A stretch of DNA of 64,000 nt from Limimaricola soesokkakensis (GTDB taxonomy: Bacteria; Pseudomonadota; Alphaproteobacteria; Rhodobacterales; Rhodobacteraceae): positions 1-64,000 of the forward strand of contig NZ_FWFY01000006.1 of assembly GCF_900172345.1 (NCBI RefSeq). Direction: 5' to 3'. The notes below the pieces were generated by a model. It was not told the origin of the DNA. It searched no databases and worked only from the letters and a program-made list of their open reading frames with translations. Made by a program: the position numbers and the translations under genes. Shown in pieces: positions 56,137-64,000 of this stretch (its first letter is position 1; each line of letters begins with the position of its first letter).

Positions 56137-57209
56137 TCCACGATACCGCGCTGTGGAACTCGCTGCCGGTGCCGGCGCTGCTGCTGGATTCCAGCGATGC
56201 CATCTCGGACGCGAATTCGGCGGCCGAGCTGTTCCTGAACCTCTCGCAGCGCAGTCTCGTCGGGGCGCCGGTCTGGGACAAGGTTTCGATCGACGCGCCG
56301 CTCGCGGAGGCCTTTGCCCGCGCCCGGTCGCAGAAAAGCTCGCTTTTCGTCAACGACGTCGATGTCGGCTCGGGCGAGCGCCCGGCGATGCAGTGCTCGA
56401 TCCTGTTCGCGCCGCTCACCGGATCGGACGGCATGATGCTGATGATGATCTCGCCGCGCGAGATGGCCAATCGCCTGACCCAGCACCAGGCCACCGGCAA
56501 GGCCGCGAAATCTGCAATCGGCATGGCCGAGATGCTGGCGCATGAGATCAAGAACCCGCTGGCGGGCATCACCGGCGCGGCGCAGCTGCTGTCGATGGGG
56601 CTTTCGGCCGAGGATCGCGAACTGACCGACCTGATCGTCGAGGAAAGCCGCCGCATCGTGAAGCTGCTCGAACAGGTCGAGCAGTTCGGCAATCTGCGCC
56701 CCCCCGCGCGTCGACCGGTCAACGTGCATGACGTGCTCGACCGAGCGCGGCAATCGGCGGCGGTGGGATTTGGCGCCCACATGGAATTCATCGAGGATTA
56801 CGACCCCTCGCTGCCGCGTGCTATGGTCGATGGCGACCAGCTGCTGCAGGTGGTACTGAACCTCGTCAAGAACGCCTGCGAGGCGGGCAGGCGCGGCGGC
56901 AAGATCCGTCTGCGCAGCTTCTACGAGCCGTCGCTGCGGGTGCGCCAGCCCGATGGCAGCCAGGCGCGACTGCCCTTGCAGATCGAGATCCAGGATGACG
57001 GACCGGGACTGCCGCCCGAGATCGCGGCCGAGGTGTTCGAGCCCTTCGTGTCGGGGCGCGAGAACGGCACCGGGCTCGGCCTCGCACTGGTTTCCAAGCT
57101 CGTGGCCGAGAATGGCGGCTGGATCTCGGTCGATTCCGCGCCCGGCCGGACCGTGTTCCGGATCTCGCTACCACGCGCCAAAGAAGCCTTACCAAGCGGA
57201 GAAAACTGA
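56133..57209 (+). CDS. ntrB: Nitrogen regulation histidine kinase NtrB (GlnL)
   Basis: 358 residues. PAS domain at about 1-120 ([20 protein letters not shown]), HisKA with the phosphorylated His in [20 protein letters not shown], and the ATPase with [20 protein letters not shown] (N box), [20 protein letters not shown] (G1) and [15 protein letters not shown] (G2). It phosphorylates or dephosphorylates NtrC according to PII state. The stop touches the ntrC ATG. Confidence 0.97.
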   Translation: MIHDTALWNSLPVPALLLDSSDAISDANSAAELFLNLSQRSLVGAPVWDKVSIDAPLAEAFARARSQKSSLFVNDVDVGSGERPAMQCSILFAPLTGSDGMMLMMISPREMANRLTQHQATGKAAKSAIGMAEMLAHEIKNPLAGITGAAQLLSMGLSAEDRELTDLIVEESRRIVKLLEQVEQFGNLRPPARRPVNVHDVLDRARQSAAVGFGAHMEFIEDYDPSLPRAMVDGDQLLQVVLNLVKNACEAGRRGGKIRLRSFYEPSLRVRQPDGSQARLPLQIEIQDDGPGLPPEIAAEVFEPFVSGRENGTGLGLALVSKLVAENGGWISVDSAPGRTVFRISLPRAKEALPSGEN

Positions 57210-58579
57210 TGGACGGAACGATCCTGGTCGCCGATGACGACCGCACCATCCGCACCGTGCTGACCCAGGCGCTGACCCGCGCCGGCTGCAAGGTGCATGC
57301 GACCTCTTCGCTGGTCACGCTGATGCGCTGGGTCGAGGAGGGCAAGGGCGACCTGGTGATCTCGGACGTGGTCATGCCGGATGGCAACGGCATCGAGCAG
57401 CTGCCCAAGATCTCCGAGGCGCGGCCCGGTCTGCCGGTGATCGTGATCTCGGCGCAGAACACGATCATGACCGCGATCCAGGCCGCCGAGGCCGAGGCCT
57501 ATGACTATCTCCCCAAGCCCTTCGACCTGCCGGACCTGATGAAGCGCGCCTCGCGCGCCTTGGAGGCCAAGCGCCGCGCGCCCGCGCCGCGCGAAACGCC
57601 GACCGAAACGGCGGCGGGCGGCGACCTGCCGCTGGTGGGCCGCACCCAGGCGATGCAGGCGCTCTACCGGCTGGTGGCGCGGGTGATGAACACCGCGCTC
57701 CCAGTGCTGATCACCGGTGAAAGCGGCACCGGCAAGTCGCTGATCGCGCGGGCGATCCACGATTTCTCGGACCGCCGTTCGCTGCCATTCGTCACCGTCT
57801 CGGCCAGCGATCTGTCGGGCATGGACGGCCCCGGCGCGGTGCTCAGCCGGGCGCGCGGCGGGTCGATCCTGTTCGACGAGGTCGGCGATCTCGATGGCGA
57901 CGCGCAGGCCCGGATCGTGCGCATGCTCGACGCGATGGGCGACAGCGCGCCGCGCATCATGGCCAGCTCGCAGGGCGATCTGGCGCGGCGCATCGAGGCG
58001 GGCGATTTCCGCGAGGATCTCTACTACCGCCTCGCCGGCGTCACCATCGCTGTGCCGTCGCTGCGCGAGCGGGTCGATGACATCCCGCTTCTGGCCGAGC
58101 ATTTCCTGCTGCGCGCCGAGCGCGACGGGCTCGGGCCCCGCCGCCTGTCGCCGCAGGCCACCGAGATGATCCGCGCCTATTCCTGGCCCGGCAATGTGCG
58201 CCAGCTCGAGAACGCGGTGCGCCGACTCGTGGTCACCTCGACCGAGGAGGAAATCACCCGCGCCGACGTCGAGACTGTGCTGGGCGGACAGCCCGCGGCA
58301 GAGCCGCTGCGCGGCGGCGGCGAGGGGGAAAAGCTCTCGGCCAGCGTCGAGCGGCACCTGCGACGTTATTTCGACCTGCATGGCGGGCAGCTGCCGCCGG
58401 TCGGACTTTATCAGAGGATTCTCAAGGAGATCGAGACGCCGCTGATCGAGATCGCGCTGGATGCGACCGGCGGAAATCAGGCGAAATGCGCCGATCTTTT
58501 GGGCATCAATCGCAATACGTTGCGCAAGAAGATCACCGACCTCGATATTCGCGTGACACGACGCCGTAAGTTGATGTAA
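57209..58579 (+). CDS. ntrC: Nitrogen response regulator NtrC without GAFTGA motif
   Basis: 456 residues. Receiver with [14 protein letters not shown] (Asp) and Lys in [12 protein letters not shown]. The AAA+ domain has Walker [17 protein letters not shown] and Walker [15 protein letters not shown]. The loop between them, [18 protein letters not shown], lacks the GAFTGA element that contacts sigma-54. Fis-type HTH at the end: [20 protein letters not shown]. In Rhodobacter capsulatus NtrC the same loss goes with activation of sigma-70 promoters, so this is expected here. Confidence 0.97.
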   Translation: MDGTILVADDDRTIRTVLTQALTRAGCKVHATSSLVTLMRWVEEGKGDLVISDVVMPDGNGIEQLPKISEARPGLPVIVISAQNTIMTAIQAAEAEAYDYLPKPFDLPDLMKRASRALEAKRRAPAPRETPTETAAGGDLPLVGRTQAMQALYRLVARVMNTALPVLITGESGTGKSLIARAIHDFSDRRSLPFVTVSASDLSGMDGPGAVLSRARGGSILFDEVGDLDGDAQARIVRMLDAMGDSAPRIMASSQGDLARRIEAGDFREDLYYRLAGVTIAVPSLRERVDDIPLLAEHFLLRAERDGLGPRRLSPQATEMIRAYSWPGNVRQLENAVRRLVVTSTEEEITRADVETVLGGQPAAEPLRGGGEGEKLSASVERHLRRYFDLHGGQLPPVGLYQRILKEIETPLIEIALDATGGNQAKCADLLGINRNTLRKKITDLDIRVTRRRKLM

Positions 58580-58676
58580 AACCGCAACAGAACCGTGACC
58601 CCCCGGACGCATGGCCGGGATGAGATCATGGCAATGAGGCGGCGGAACTTGCGTTCCCATCAACGGGGCAGGGTGC

Positions 58677-60959
58677 TTGAGGCGGTTATCGACCTCCCGA
58701 TTCTCTCGCGTAACGCGCTGGCGACGCCAGCGGCGGGTGCAGAACGCTGCGACCTTGTCGCTGGTCGTTCTCGGGCCGTTGCTGGCCTTCGCCACCTTCT
58801 GGGTGCTGGGGCCGCTCGACCAGGGTGCCAGCTCGCCGATGCTGCGCCTCGTGCTTCTGGGCGATCTGGTCTACGCGCTGGTCGTGGCGGCGCTGGTGTC
58901 GTTCCGCGTGGCGCGGATGATCTCGGCTCGGCGCGCGCGCTCGGCGGGCTCGCGGCTGCACCTGCGGCTTACCGGCGTGTTCGCGCTGATCGCGCTGATC
59001 CCCACGGTGCTGGTCGCCGTGTTCTCGGTGCTCACCATCAATGTCGGTCTCGAGGGCTGGTTCTCGGAGCGGGTGCGCACCGTGCTCGGCGCTTCGCTCA
59101 CCGCCGCCCAGGCCTATGAGGAGGAGCATCGGCAGGATCTGTCGCGCGACGGGCTCGAGCTTGCCGCCTTCCTCGACGCCGAGCGCGAGGCGCAGCCCTT
59201 CCTGTCGGATGGCGAAGTGCGCCAAGCGCTTGGCCGGGTGCAGAGCCAGATCGAGAGGGGGCTAACCGAGGCCTTCGTGATCAACGGGACGGGCGAGATC
59301 CGCGCTCGCGGCGCGCGCAGCTACGAGTTCGATTTCGAGCGTCCGGCGCGGGAGATCTTCCGCCGCGCCGACGCGCAGGGCATCGCCATCGTCGAGGACT
59401 GGGTCAACAACGAGTTCCGCGCGCTGATCCCGCTCGAGAATTTCACCGACCGTTATCTCTACGTGACGCGCGAGGTCGATGGCGGCATCCTCGCGCTTCT
59501 GGACGACACGCAGCAGACGGTCGAGCTGTACCAGCAGCTCGAGGCCGAGCGCGGCCGGCTGCTGTTCGAGTTCGGCCTGCTTTATCTCGGCTTCGCGGTG
59601 ATCCTGATCCTCGCGGCGATCTGGCTCGGGCTCTGGTTCGCCGAGCGGCTGTCCAAACCGGTGGGCCGGCTCGTCTCGGCCAGCCAGCGCGTCGGCGCGG
59701 GCGATCTCGACGTGCGGGTGATCGAGGAGGAGGGCGACGACGAGATCGCCCAGCTCGGCACCTATTTCAACCAGATGACCACCGAGCTGAAGGCTCAGCG
59801 CGACCGGCTGCTCGACAACACGCGCCAGATCGAGGCACGGCGCCGGCTGTTCGACAGCGTGCTGGGCTCGGTGACCTCCGGCGTGATCGGCCTCGATGCC
59901 GAGGGCCGCGTGGATTTCGCCAACCGCTCGGCGCTGCGGCTTCTGGGCATCACGGTGCTGCCCGAGGCGGCGACGCTGGCGATGCTGGTGCCCGAGTTCG
60001 AGCCGCTGTTCGGATCGTTGCGCGACGAGGGGCGCGACGCGGTGCAGGAACAGCTGCGGCTGGTCCGCGACGGCAGCCAGGAGGTGCTCCTGGTGCGGAT
60101 GGCGCCACGGCGGGCCGATGACGGCGCGCTCGAGGGCTATGTCGTGGCCTTCGACGATGTCAGCGATCTCGTTTCGGCGCAGCGCATGGCCGCCTGGGGC
60201 GACGTGGCGCGGCGTATCGCGCATGAGATTAAGAACCCGCTGACGCCGATCCGGCTTTCGGCCGAGCGAATCCAGCGCAAGTTCGGCCGCCAGCTCGGCG
60301 AGGCGGATGCGCAGGCACTGGCGCAGATGACCGAGGTGATCGTGCGGCAGACCGGCGATCTGCGCCGCATCGTCGACGAGTTCTCGAAATTCGCGCGCAT
60401 GCCCGAGCCCGATCGCAGCCGCAACGACCTGGCTGCGCTCTTGCGCGACGCGGTGACGCTTCAGGAGGCCGGACAGCCGGACGTGCGCTTCGAGGTGGAT
60501 CTGCCGGCACAAGCCGTGCCCGCCGAGATTGACGCCACCATGATCACGCAGGCCTTCACGAACCTAATCAAGAACGCCGGTGAAGCCATTGAAAGCGCAA
60601 TTGAAAAAGGCATGGGTGAGGGGCTCACCCCGACCATCCGCGTGACGATGCAGACCGATGCCGCCGAAGCGCGCATCAGCATCGCCGACAACGGCATCGG
60701 CCTGCCCGAGGATCGGGCACGGCTGTTCGAGCCTTACGTGACGACCCGCGACAAGGGCACTGGCCTCGGCCTGCCCATCGTGAAGAAGATCATCGAGGAG
60801 CATGGCGGCAGCCTGTCCCTCGTCGACGCGCCAGCCTTCGAGGAGGGCGCCCGCAAAGGCGCCATGGCGGTCATCACCCTTCCCGTTCTGGGCCAGGGTC
60901 ATGGCGAATCGGGGGACATCGAGAAGACCGGGCAACCGGCATTGCAGGCAACAGCATGA
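58677..60959 (+). CDS. ntrY: Nitrogen regulation sensor kinase NtrY
   Basis: 760 residues if started at TTG 58677 (MRRLSTSRFSRVTRWRRQRR); no good RBS or ATG is in frame, so the exact start is uncertain by some 20 codons. Four N-terminal membrane helices, a periplasmic loop, HAMP (LSKPVGRLVSASQRVGAGDLDV), PAS (GVIGLDAEGRVDFANRSALR), HisKA with His in [20 protein letters not shown], and HATPase_c (FTNLIKNAGEAIES, DKGTGLGLPIVKKI). It pairs with NtrX; the stop overlaps the ntrX start as ATGA. Confidence 0.95.
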   Translation: MRRLSTSRFSRVTRWRRQRRVQNAATLSLVVLGPLLAFATFWVLGPLDQGASSPMLRLVLLGDLVYALVVAALVSFRVARMISARRARSAGSRLHLRLTGVFALIALIPTVLVAVFSVLTINVGLEGWFSERVRTVLGASLTAAQAYEEEHRQDLSRDGLELAAFLDAEREAQPFLSDGEVRQALGRVQSQIERGLTEAFVINGTGEIRARGARSYEFDFERPAREIFRRADAQGIAIVEDWVNNEFRALIPLENFTDRYLYVTREVDGGILALLDDTQQTVELYQQLEAERGRLLFEFGLLYLGFAVILILAAIWLGLWFAERLSKPVGRLVSASQRVGAGDLDVRVIEEEGDDEIAQLGTYFNQMTTELKAQRDRLLDNTRQIEARRRLFDSVLGSVTSGVIGLDAEGRVDFANRSALRLLGITVLPEAATLAMLVPEFEPLFGSLRDEGRDAVQEQLRLVRDGSQEVLLVRMAPRRADDGALEGYVVAFDDVSDLVSAQRMAAWGDVARRIAHEIKNPLTPIRLSAERIQRKFGRQLGEADAQALAQMTEVIVRQTGDLRRIVDEFSKFARMPEPDRSRNDLAALLRDAVTLQEAGQPDVRFEVDLPAQAVPAEIDATMITQAFTNLIKNAGEAIESAIEKGMGEGLTPTIRVTMQTDAAEARISIADNGIGLPEDRARLFEPYVTTRDKGTGLGLPIVKKIIEEHGGSLSLVDAPAFEEGARKGAMAVITLPVLGQGHGESGDIEKTGQPALQATA

Positions 60960-62362
60960 GGCATGAGATGGGCGACATCCTGATTACCGACGACGAGCGC
61001 GACATCCGCGAACTGATCTCGGACATCCTGCGCGACGAGGGCTATTCCACCCGGCTCGCGGGCACCTCCGACGAATGCATGAGCGCGATCGAGGACGAAG
61101 TCCCGGCGCTGATGATCCTCGACATCTGGCTCAAGGACAGCCGAATGGACGGGATCGACATCCTCAAGGCGGTGAAGCGCGAACATCCCGGCGTGCCGAT
61201 CGTCATCATTTCGGGCCATGGCAACATCGAGATCGCGGTGGCCGCGATCAAGCAGGGCGCATACGACTTCATCGAAAAGCCGTTCAACATCGACCAGCTG
61301 CTCGTGGTCATCAAGCGCGCGATGGAAACCTCGCGACTGCGGCGCGAGAACAGCGAACTGCGACGCGGCGATACCGCCCCCGCCGAGATGCTGGGCGACA
61401 GCGCCGCGTTCCGCTCGCTGCGCAGCCAACTCGACAAGGTGACCCGCTCGAACGGTCGGGTGATGCTGTCGGGCCACCCCGGCTCCGGCAAGGAGGTCGC
61501 CGCGCGCTACATCCATGCCAATTCGAACCGCGCCGACGCACCCTTCGTCACCGTCAACTCGATCACCATCGAGCCGAACCGGATGGAAGAGGTGCTGTTC
61601 GGCCGTGAAAGCCCCGAAAAGGGCATCGAGAAGGGCCTCCTCGAGCAGGCCAATGGCGGCGTGATCTATTTCGACGAGGTGGCGGACATGCCGCTCGGCA
61701 CCCAGTCGAAGATCCTGCGGGTGCTGGTCGACCAGTCGTTCCACCGCGTCGGCGGCTCGGAGAAGGTGCAGGTCGATCTGCGGGTGATCTCCTCAACCAA
61801 CCGCGATCTGCAGGCGGCGATCCAGGGCGGCTCGTTCCGTCAGGAGCTCTACCACCGCCTGAACGTCGTACCGATCCACGTCCCCGGTCTCGAGGAACGG
61901 CGCGAGGACATCCCGCTCCTGGCCGAGCACTTCATAGCCGAGCTGAACAGGAGCCAGGGCCTGCCGCTGCGTCCCTTGGGCGAGGATGCCCGCGCCTTGC
62001 TGCAGACCATGCTCTGGCCGGGCAATATCCGCCAGTTGAAGAACGTCATCGAACGCGTTCTGATCCTTGGAGATTCCTCCGGCGAGATCACCGCCAAGGA
62101 ACTGCCGGGTCTCGAGGATCCGGGCGCCGAGGAAGGGCGCGTGGTGCTGTCGGGCGGGCTTGCGACCCTGCCGTTGCGCGAGGCGCGCGAGCTGTTCGAG
62201 CGGGAATACCTGCTGACCCAGATCAACCGCTTCGGCGGCAACATCTCCCGCACCGCGGCCTTCGTTGGCATGGAGCGCTCGGCGCTGCACCGCAAGCTCA
62301 AGAGCCTCGGCGTCGTCACCTCGTCCAAGGCGGGCGCGCGCGTGGCGCATGTCGAGGACTGA
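60956..62362 (+). CDS. ntrX: Nitrogen response regulator NtrX, GAFTGA-less
   Basis: 468 residues from ATG 60956 (in ATGA with the ntrY stop); Met at 60968 is the conserved MGDILITDDERDI start and may be the true one. Receiver: LMILDIWLKDSRMDG (Asp), IEKPFNIDQL (Lys). The AAA+ domain has a Walker A-like SGHPGSGKEVAARYI and FGRESPEKGIEKGLLEQANG in place of the GAFTGA loop, then GGVIYFDEVADMPLGTQSK and a Fis-type C-terminus (GGNISRTAAFVGMERSALHRKLKSLG). As with NtrC, sigma-54 contact is unlikely. Confidence 0.96.
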   Translation: MRHEMGDILITDDERDIRELISDILRDEGYSTRLAGTSDECMSAIEDEVPALMILDIWLKDSRMDGIDILKAVKREHPGVPIVIISGHGNIEIAVAAIKQGAYDFIEKPFNIDQLLVVIKRAMETSRLRRENSELRRGDTAPAEMLGDSAAFRSLRSQLDKVTRSNGRVMLSGHPGSGKEVAARYIHANSNRADAPFVTVNSITIEPNRMEEVLFGRESPEKGIEKGLLEQANGGVIYFDEVADMPLGTQSKILRVLVDQSFHRVGGSEKVQVDLRVISSTNRDLQAAIQGGSFRQELYHRLNVVPIHVPGLEERREDIPLLAEHFIAELNRSQGLPLRPLGEDARALLQTMLWPGNIRQLKNVIERVLILGDSSGEITAKELPGLEDPGAEEGRVVLSGGLATLPLREARELFEREYLLTQINRFGGNISRTAAFVGMERSALHRKLKSLGVVTSSKAGARVAHVED

Positions 62363-62442
62363 TTGACCGCCCCTTCGGGCTCTGGCACTCCGTGGCGGCA
62401 TGAGCGCCGCCACGGGCGCGCCCCAAAGGACCGGGAACGAAG

Positions 62443-63819
62443 ATGAAGGTCATCATCTGCGGCGCCGGGCAGGTCGGCTGGCAGATCGCCCGACACCTGT
62501 CGGGCGAGCGCAACGACGTCACCGTCGTCGACAGCAATCCCGACTTGGTGCGCCGCGCCACCGACACGCTCGACGTGCAGGGCATCACCGGCTTCGCCAG
62601 CTATCCCGACGTGCTCGATCGCGCCGGGGCGCGCGACGCCGACATGATCATCGCCGCCACCCATAGCGACGAGGTCAACATGGTGACCTGCCAGGTGGCG
62701 CATTCGGTATTCTCGATTCAGCGCAAGATCGCGCGGCTCCGGGCGCAATCCTATCTCGACGCGATCTATTCCGATCTCTACCGGCGCGATCACATGCCGA
62801 TCGACGTGGTGATCTCGCCCGAAAAGGAAGTGGCCGAGGCGGCGTTGCAGCGGCTCGCCGCGCCATCGGCTTTCGACGCGGAAAGCTTTCTTGACGGGCG
62901 CGCGCATCTTCTGGGCATCTCGATCGACGAGGATTGCCCGGTCATTAACACGCCGCTGCGGCAGCTCACCGACCTGTTCTCGACTTTGCGCGCCATCGTG
63001 GTGGGCATCCGCCGGCGCGGCCGTCTCTTCGCGCCGAGCCCCGAGGACCAGATCTTTCCGGGCGACGCGATCTACGTCTTCACCGACACCTCCGACATGG
63101 TCCGGACGCTGGAGATCTTCGGCAAGCGGCCCGCCAAGCAGGAGCGGATCGTGGTGATCGGCGGCGGCAATGTGGGCCTCGGCGTGGCGCGGGCGCTGGA
63201 AGGCCGCGCCGACCGGCTGCGCGTCAAGATGATCGAGCGCGACCGCCTTGCCGCCGAGCGCGCCGCCGACCAGCTCGACCGGACCATCGTGCTCAACGGC
63301 GACGGCCTCGACGCGGCGCTGCTCGAAGAGGCGCAGATCGGTACCGCCGACGCTGTGCTTGTGGTCACCGACGACGACAAGACCAATCTTTTGGCCTCGG
63401 TGCGCGCCAAGGCGCTTGGCTGCCCGCTCGCGATCTGTCTGGTCAACGATCCGACGCTGGTGCCGCTGATGCAGGCGATGGACATCGACGCCTACATCAA
63501 CCCACGCGCCACGACGGTGAGCTCGATCCTGCGCCATATCCGCCACGGGCGGGTGCGCGGCGTCTATTCGATCGGCGACGCCGAGGCCGAGCTGATCGAG
63601 GCGCAGGTCTTGGGCACCTCGCCGATCGCGGGCCAGCGTATCCGCGACATCGCCTTCCCGGAGGGCGTGCTGGTCGGCGGCGTGGTCAAGGACGGGCGGA
63701 TGATGAAGATCCACGGCGCGCTTCGGATCGAGGAGGGCGACATGGTCGCGCTCTTCGCCATGGCCTCGGACGTGCCGGAGGTCGAACGGCTGCTCCAGGT
63801 CTCGATCGATTTCTTCTGA
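62443..63819 (+). CDS. trkA: Trk system potassium uptake protein TrkA
   Basis: 458 residues with two RCK repeats, each an NAD-binding Rossmann domain plus TrkA-C. First: MKVIICGAGQVGWQIARHLS; second: RIVVIGGGNVGLGVARALEG; TrkA-C regions are around FLDGRAHLLGISIDEDCPVINTPL and AELIEAQVLGTSPIAGQRIR. It is the cytoplasmic gating subunit for TrkH, whose gene follows 5 bp downstream. ntrX is 80 bp upstream. Confidence 0.97.
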   Translation: MKVIICGAGQVGWQIARHLSGERNDVTVVDSNPDLVRRATDTLDVQGITGFASYPDVLDRAGARDADMIIAATHSDEVNMVTCQVAHSVFSIQRKIARLRAQSYLDAIYSDLYRRDHMPIDVVISPEKEVAEAALQRLAAPSAFDAESFLDGRAHLLGISIDEDCPVINTPLRQLTDLFSTLRAIVVGIRRRGRLFAPSPEDQIFPGDAIYVFTDTSDMVRTLEIFGKRPAKQERIVVIGGGNVGLGVARALEGRADRLRVKMIERDRLAAERAADQLDRTIVLNGDGLDAALLEEAQIGTADAVLVVTDDDKTNLLASVRAKALGCPLAICLVNDPTLVPLMQAMDIDAYINPRATTVSSILRHIRHGRVRGVYSIGDAEAELIEAQVLGTSPIAGQRIRDIAFPEGVLVGGVVKDGRMMKIHGALRIEEGDMVALFAMASDVPEVERLLQVSIDFF

Positions 63820-63824
63820 GCCGC

Positions 63825-64000
63825 ATGGAGCACCGTCTCACCCGCATCCCGTTCTTCGTGCTGCTGATGGCGATCGGTTCGGCGGCGATGATGCTGCCGG
63901 CGATCCACGCTTTGGTGCGCGAGGAATGGCTCACGTCGCGCACCTTTCTCTACGGCGCGATACTCGGGCTGATGCTGTCGCTGCTGATCGGCCTCGCCAC
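63825..64000 (+). CDS. trkH: Potassium transporter TrkH, N-terminal part (runs off the window)
   Basis: 58 codons from ATG 63825: MEHRLTRIPFFVLLMAIGSA then AMMLPAIHALVREEWLTSRTFLYGAILGLMLSLLIGLA, that is, the first two membrane helices of a TrkH/KtrB-type channel protein. The order trkA-trkH after ntrX is standard in Rhodobacterales. The rest lies beyond base 64000. Confidence 0.85.
   Translation, partial: MEHRLTRIPFFVLLMAIGSAAMMLPAIHALVREEWLTSRTFLYGAILGLMLSLLIGLA

Overview
The window is high-GC alphaproteobacterial DNA of Rhodobacterales (Roseobacter/Rhodobacter) type. The order ispDF-pgpA-cinA, dusB-ntrB-ntrC-ntrY-ntrX-trkA-trkH, an NtrC and an NtrX without the GAFTGA loop, and the conserved DUF6477 and DUF6456 proteins all point to this group. 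No genus can be named from the sequence alone.

Layout. 1-173 is the 3' end of the flagellar hook gene flgE, cut short downstream by an IS5-type element (192-1244) with a frameshifted transposase. 1376-7636 is a block with gcvT-gcvH-gcvP and a TRAP large permease, bracketed by two inverted copies of a 26-bp IS end. An internally deleted IS3-type element (7611-8227) sits between a dctQ remnant and a beheaded exported-protein gene. 8408-11161 is a small electrophile/thiol-stress cluster (GNAT, DsbA/FrnE-like protein with a TGA in its active site, GST, MdaB) divergent from an HxlR regulator. 11273-12238 holds two gene relics, a metallophosphoesterase and an HNH nuclease.

12404-20460 is an 8-kb genomic island in the 3' end of a tRNA(CAU) gene, bounded by a perfect 48-bp direct repeat. 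It carries an excisionase-like HTH protein, a tyrosine integrase, a coupled pair of unknown small genes and, facing them, a tightly overlapping three-gene operon: metallophosphoesterase with C-terminal extension, P-loop ATPase, and an unrecognised protein with two Rossmann-like halves. This operon is the best candidate for an undescribed system, most plausibly anti-mobile-element defence; that function is inferred from architecture and location only.

From 20414 on the window is mostly core chromosome: tRNA, purM-purN, rnd, sufE, a DUF1638/corrinoid protein pair, a thioesterase, a MocR regulator divergent from a DUF1127 gene, rplM-rpsI, a polyamine-type ABC transporter (two permeases and ATPase, no binding protein), PagL-like deacylase, LuxR and TetR regulators, PPK2, metA of the predicted acetyltransferase type, EamA and FadL-type membrane proteins, guaA, a non-pyrrolysine MttB homologue, katA divergent from oxyR with a perfect palindrome in front of oxyR, a peroxiredoxin, lipA, two cytochromes c, a coenzyme Q-binding protein, cinA, pgpA, ispDF, dusB, ntrBCYX, trkA and the start of trkH.

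How it fits together. One-carbon metabolism recurs: the glycine cleavage system, lipoyl synthase (which makes the GcvH cofactor), and the MttB/corrinoid methyltransferase parts. Peroxide and thiol stress recur as well (katA/oxyR, peroxiredoxin, MdaB, GSTs, DsbA-like). The right end is a nitrogen-regulation and potassium-uptake block. The left 12 kb show IS-driven decay and rearrangement.
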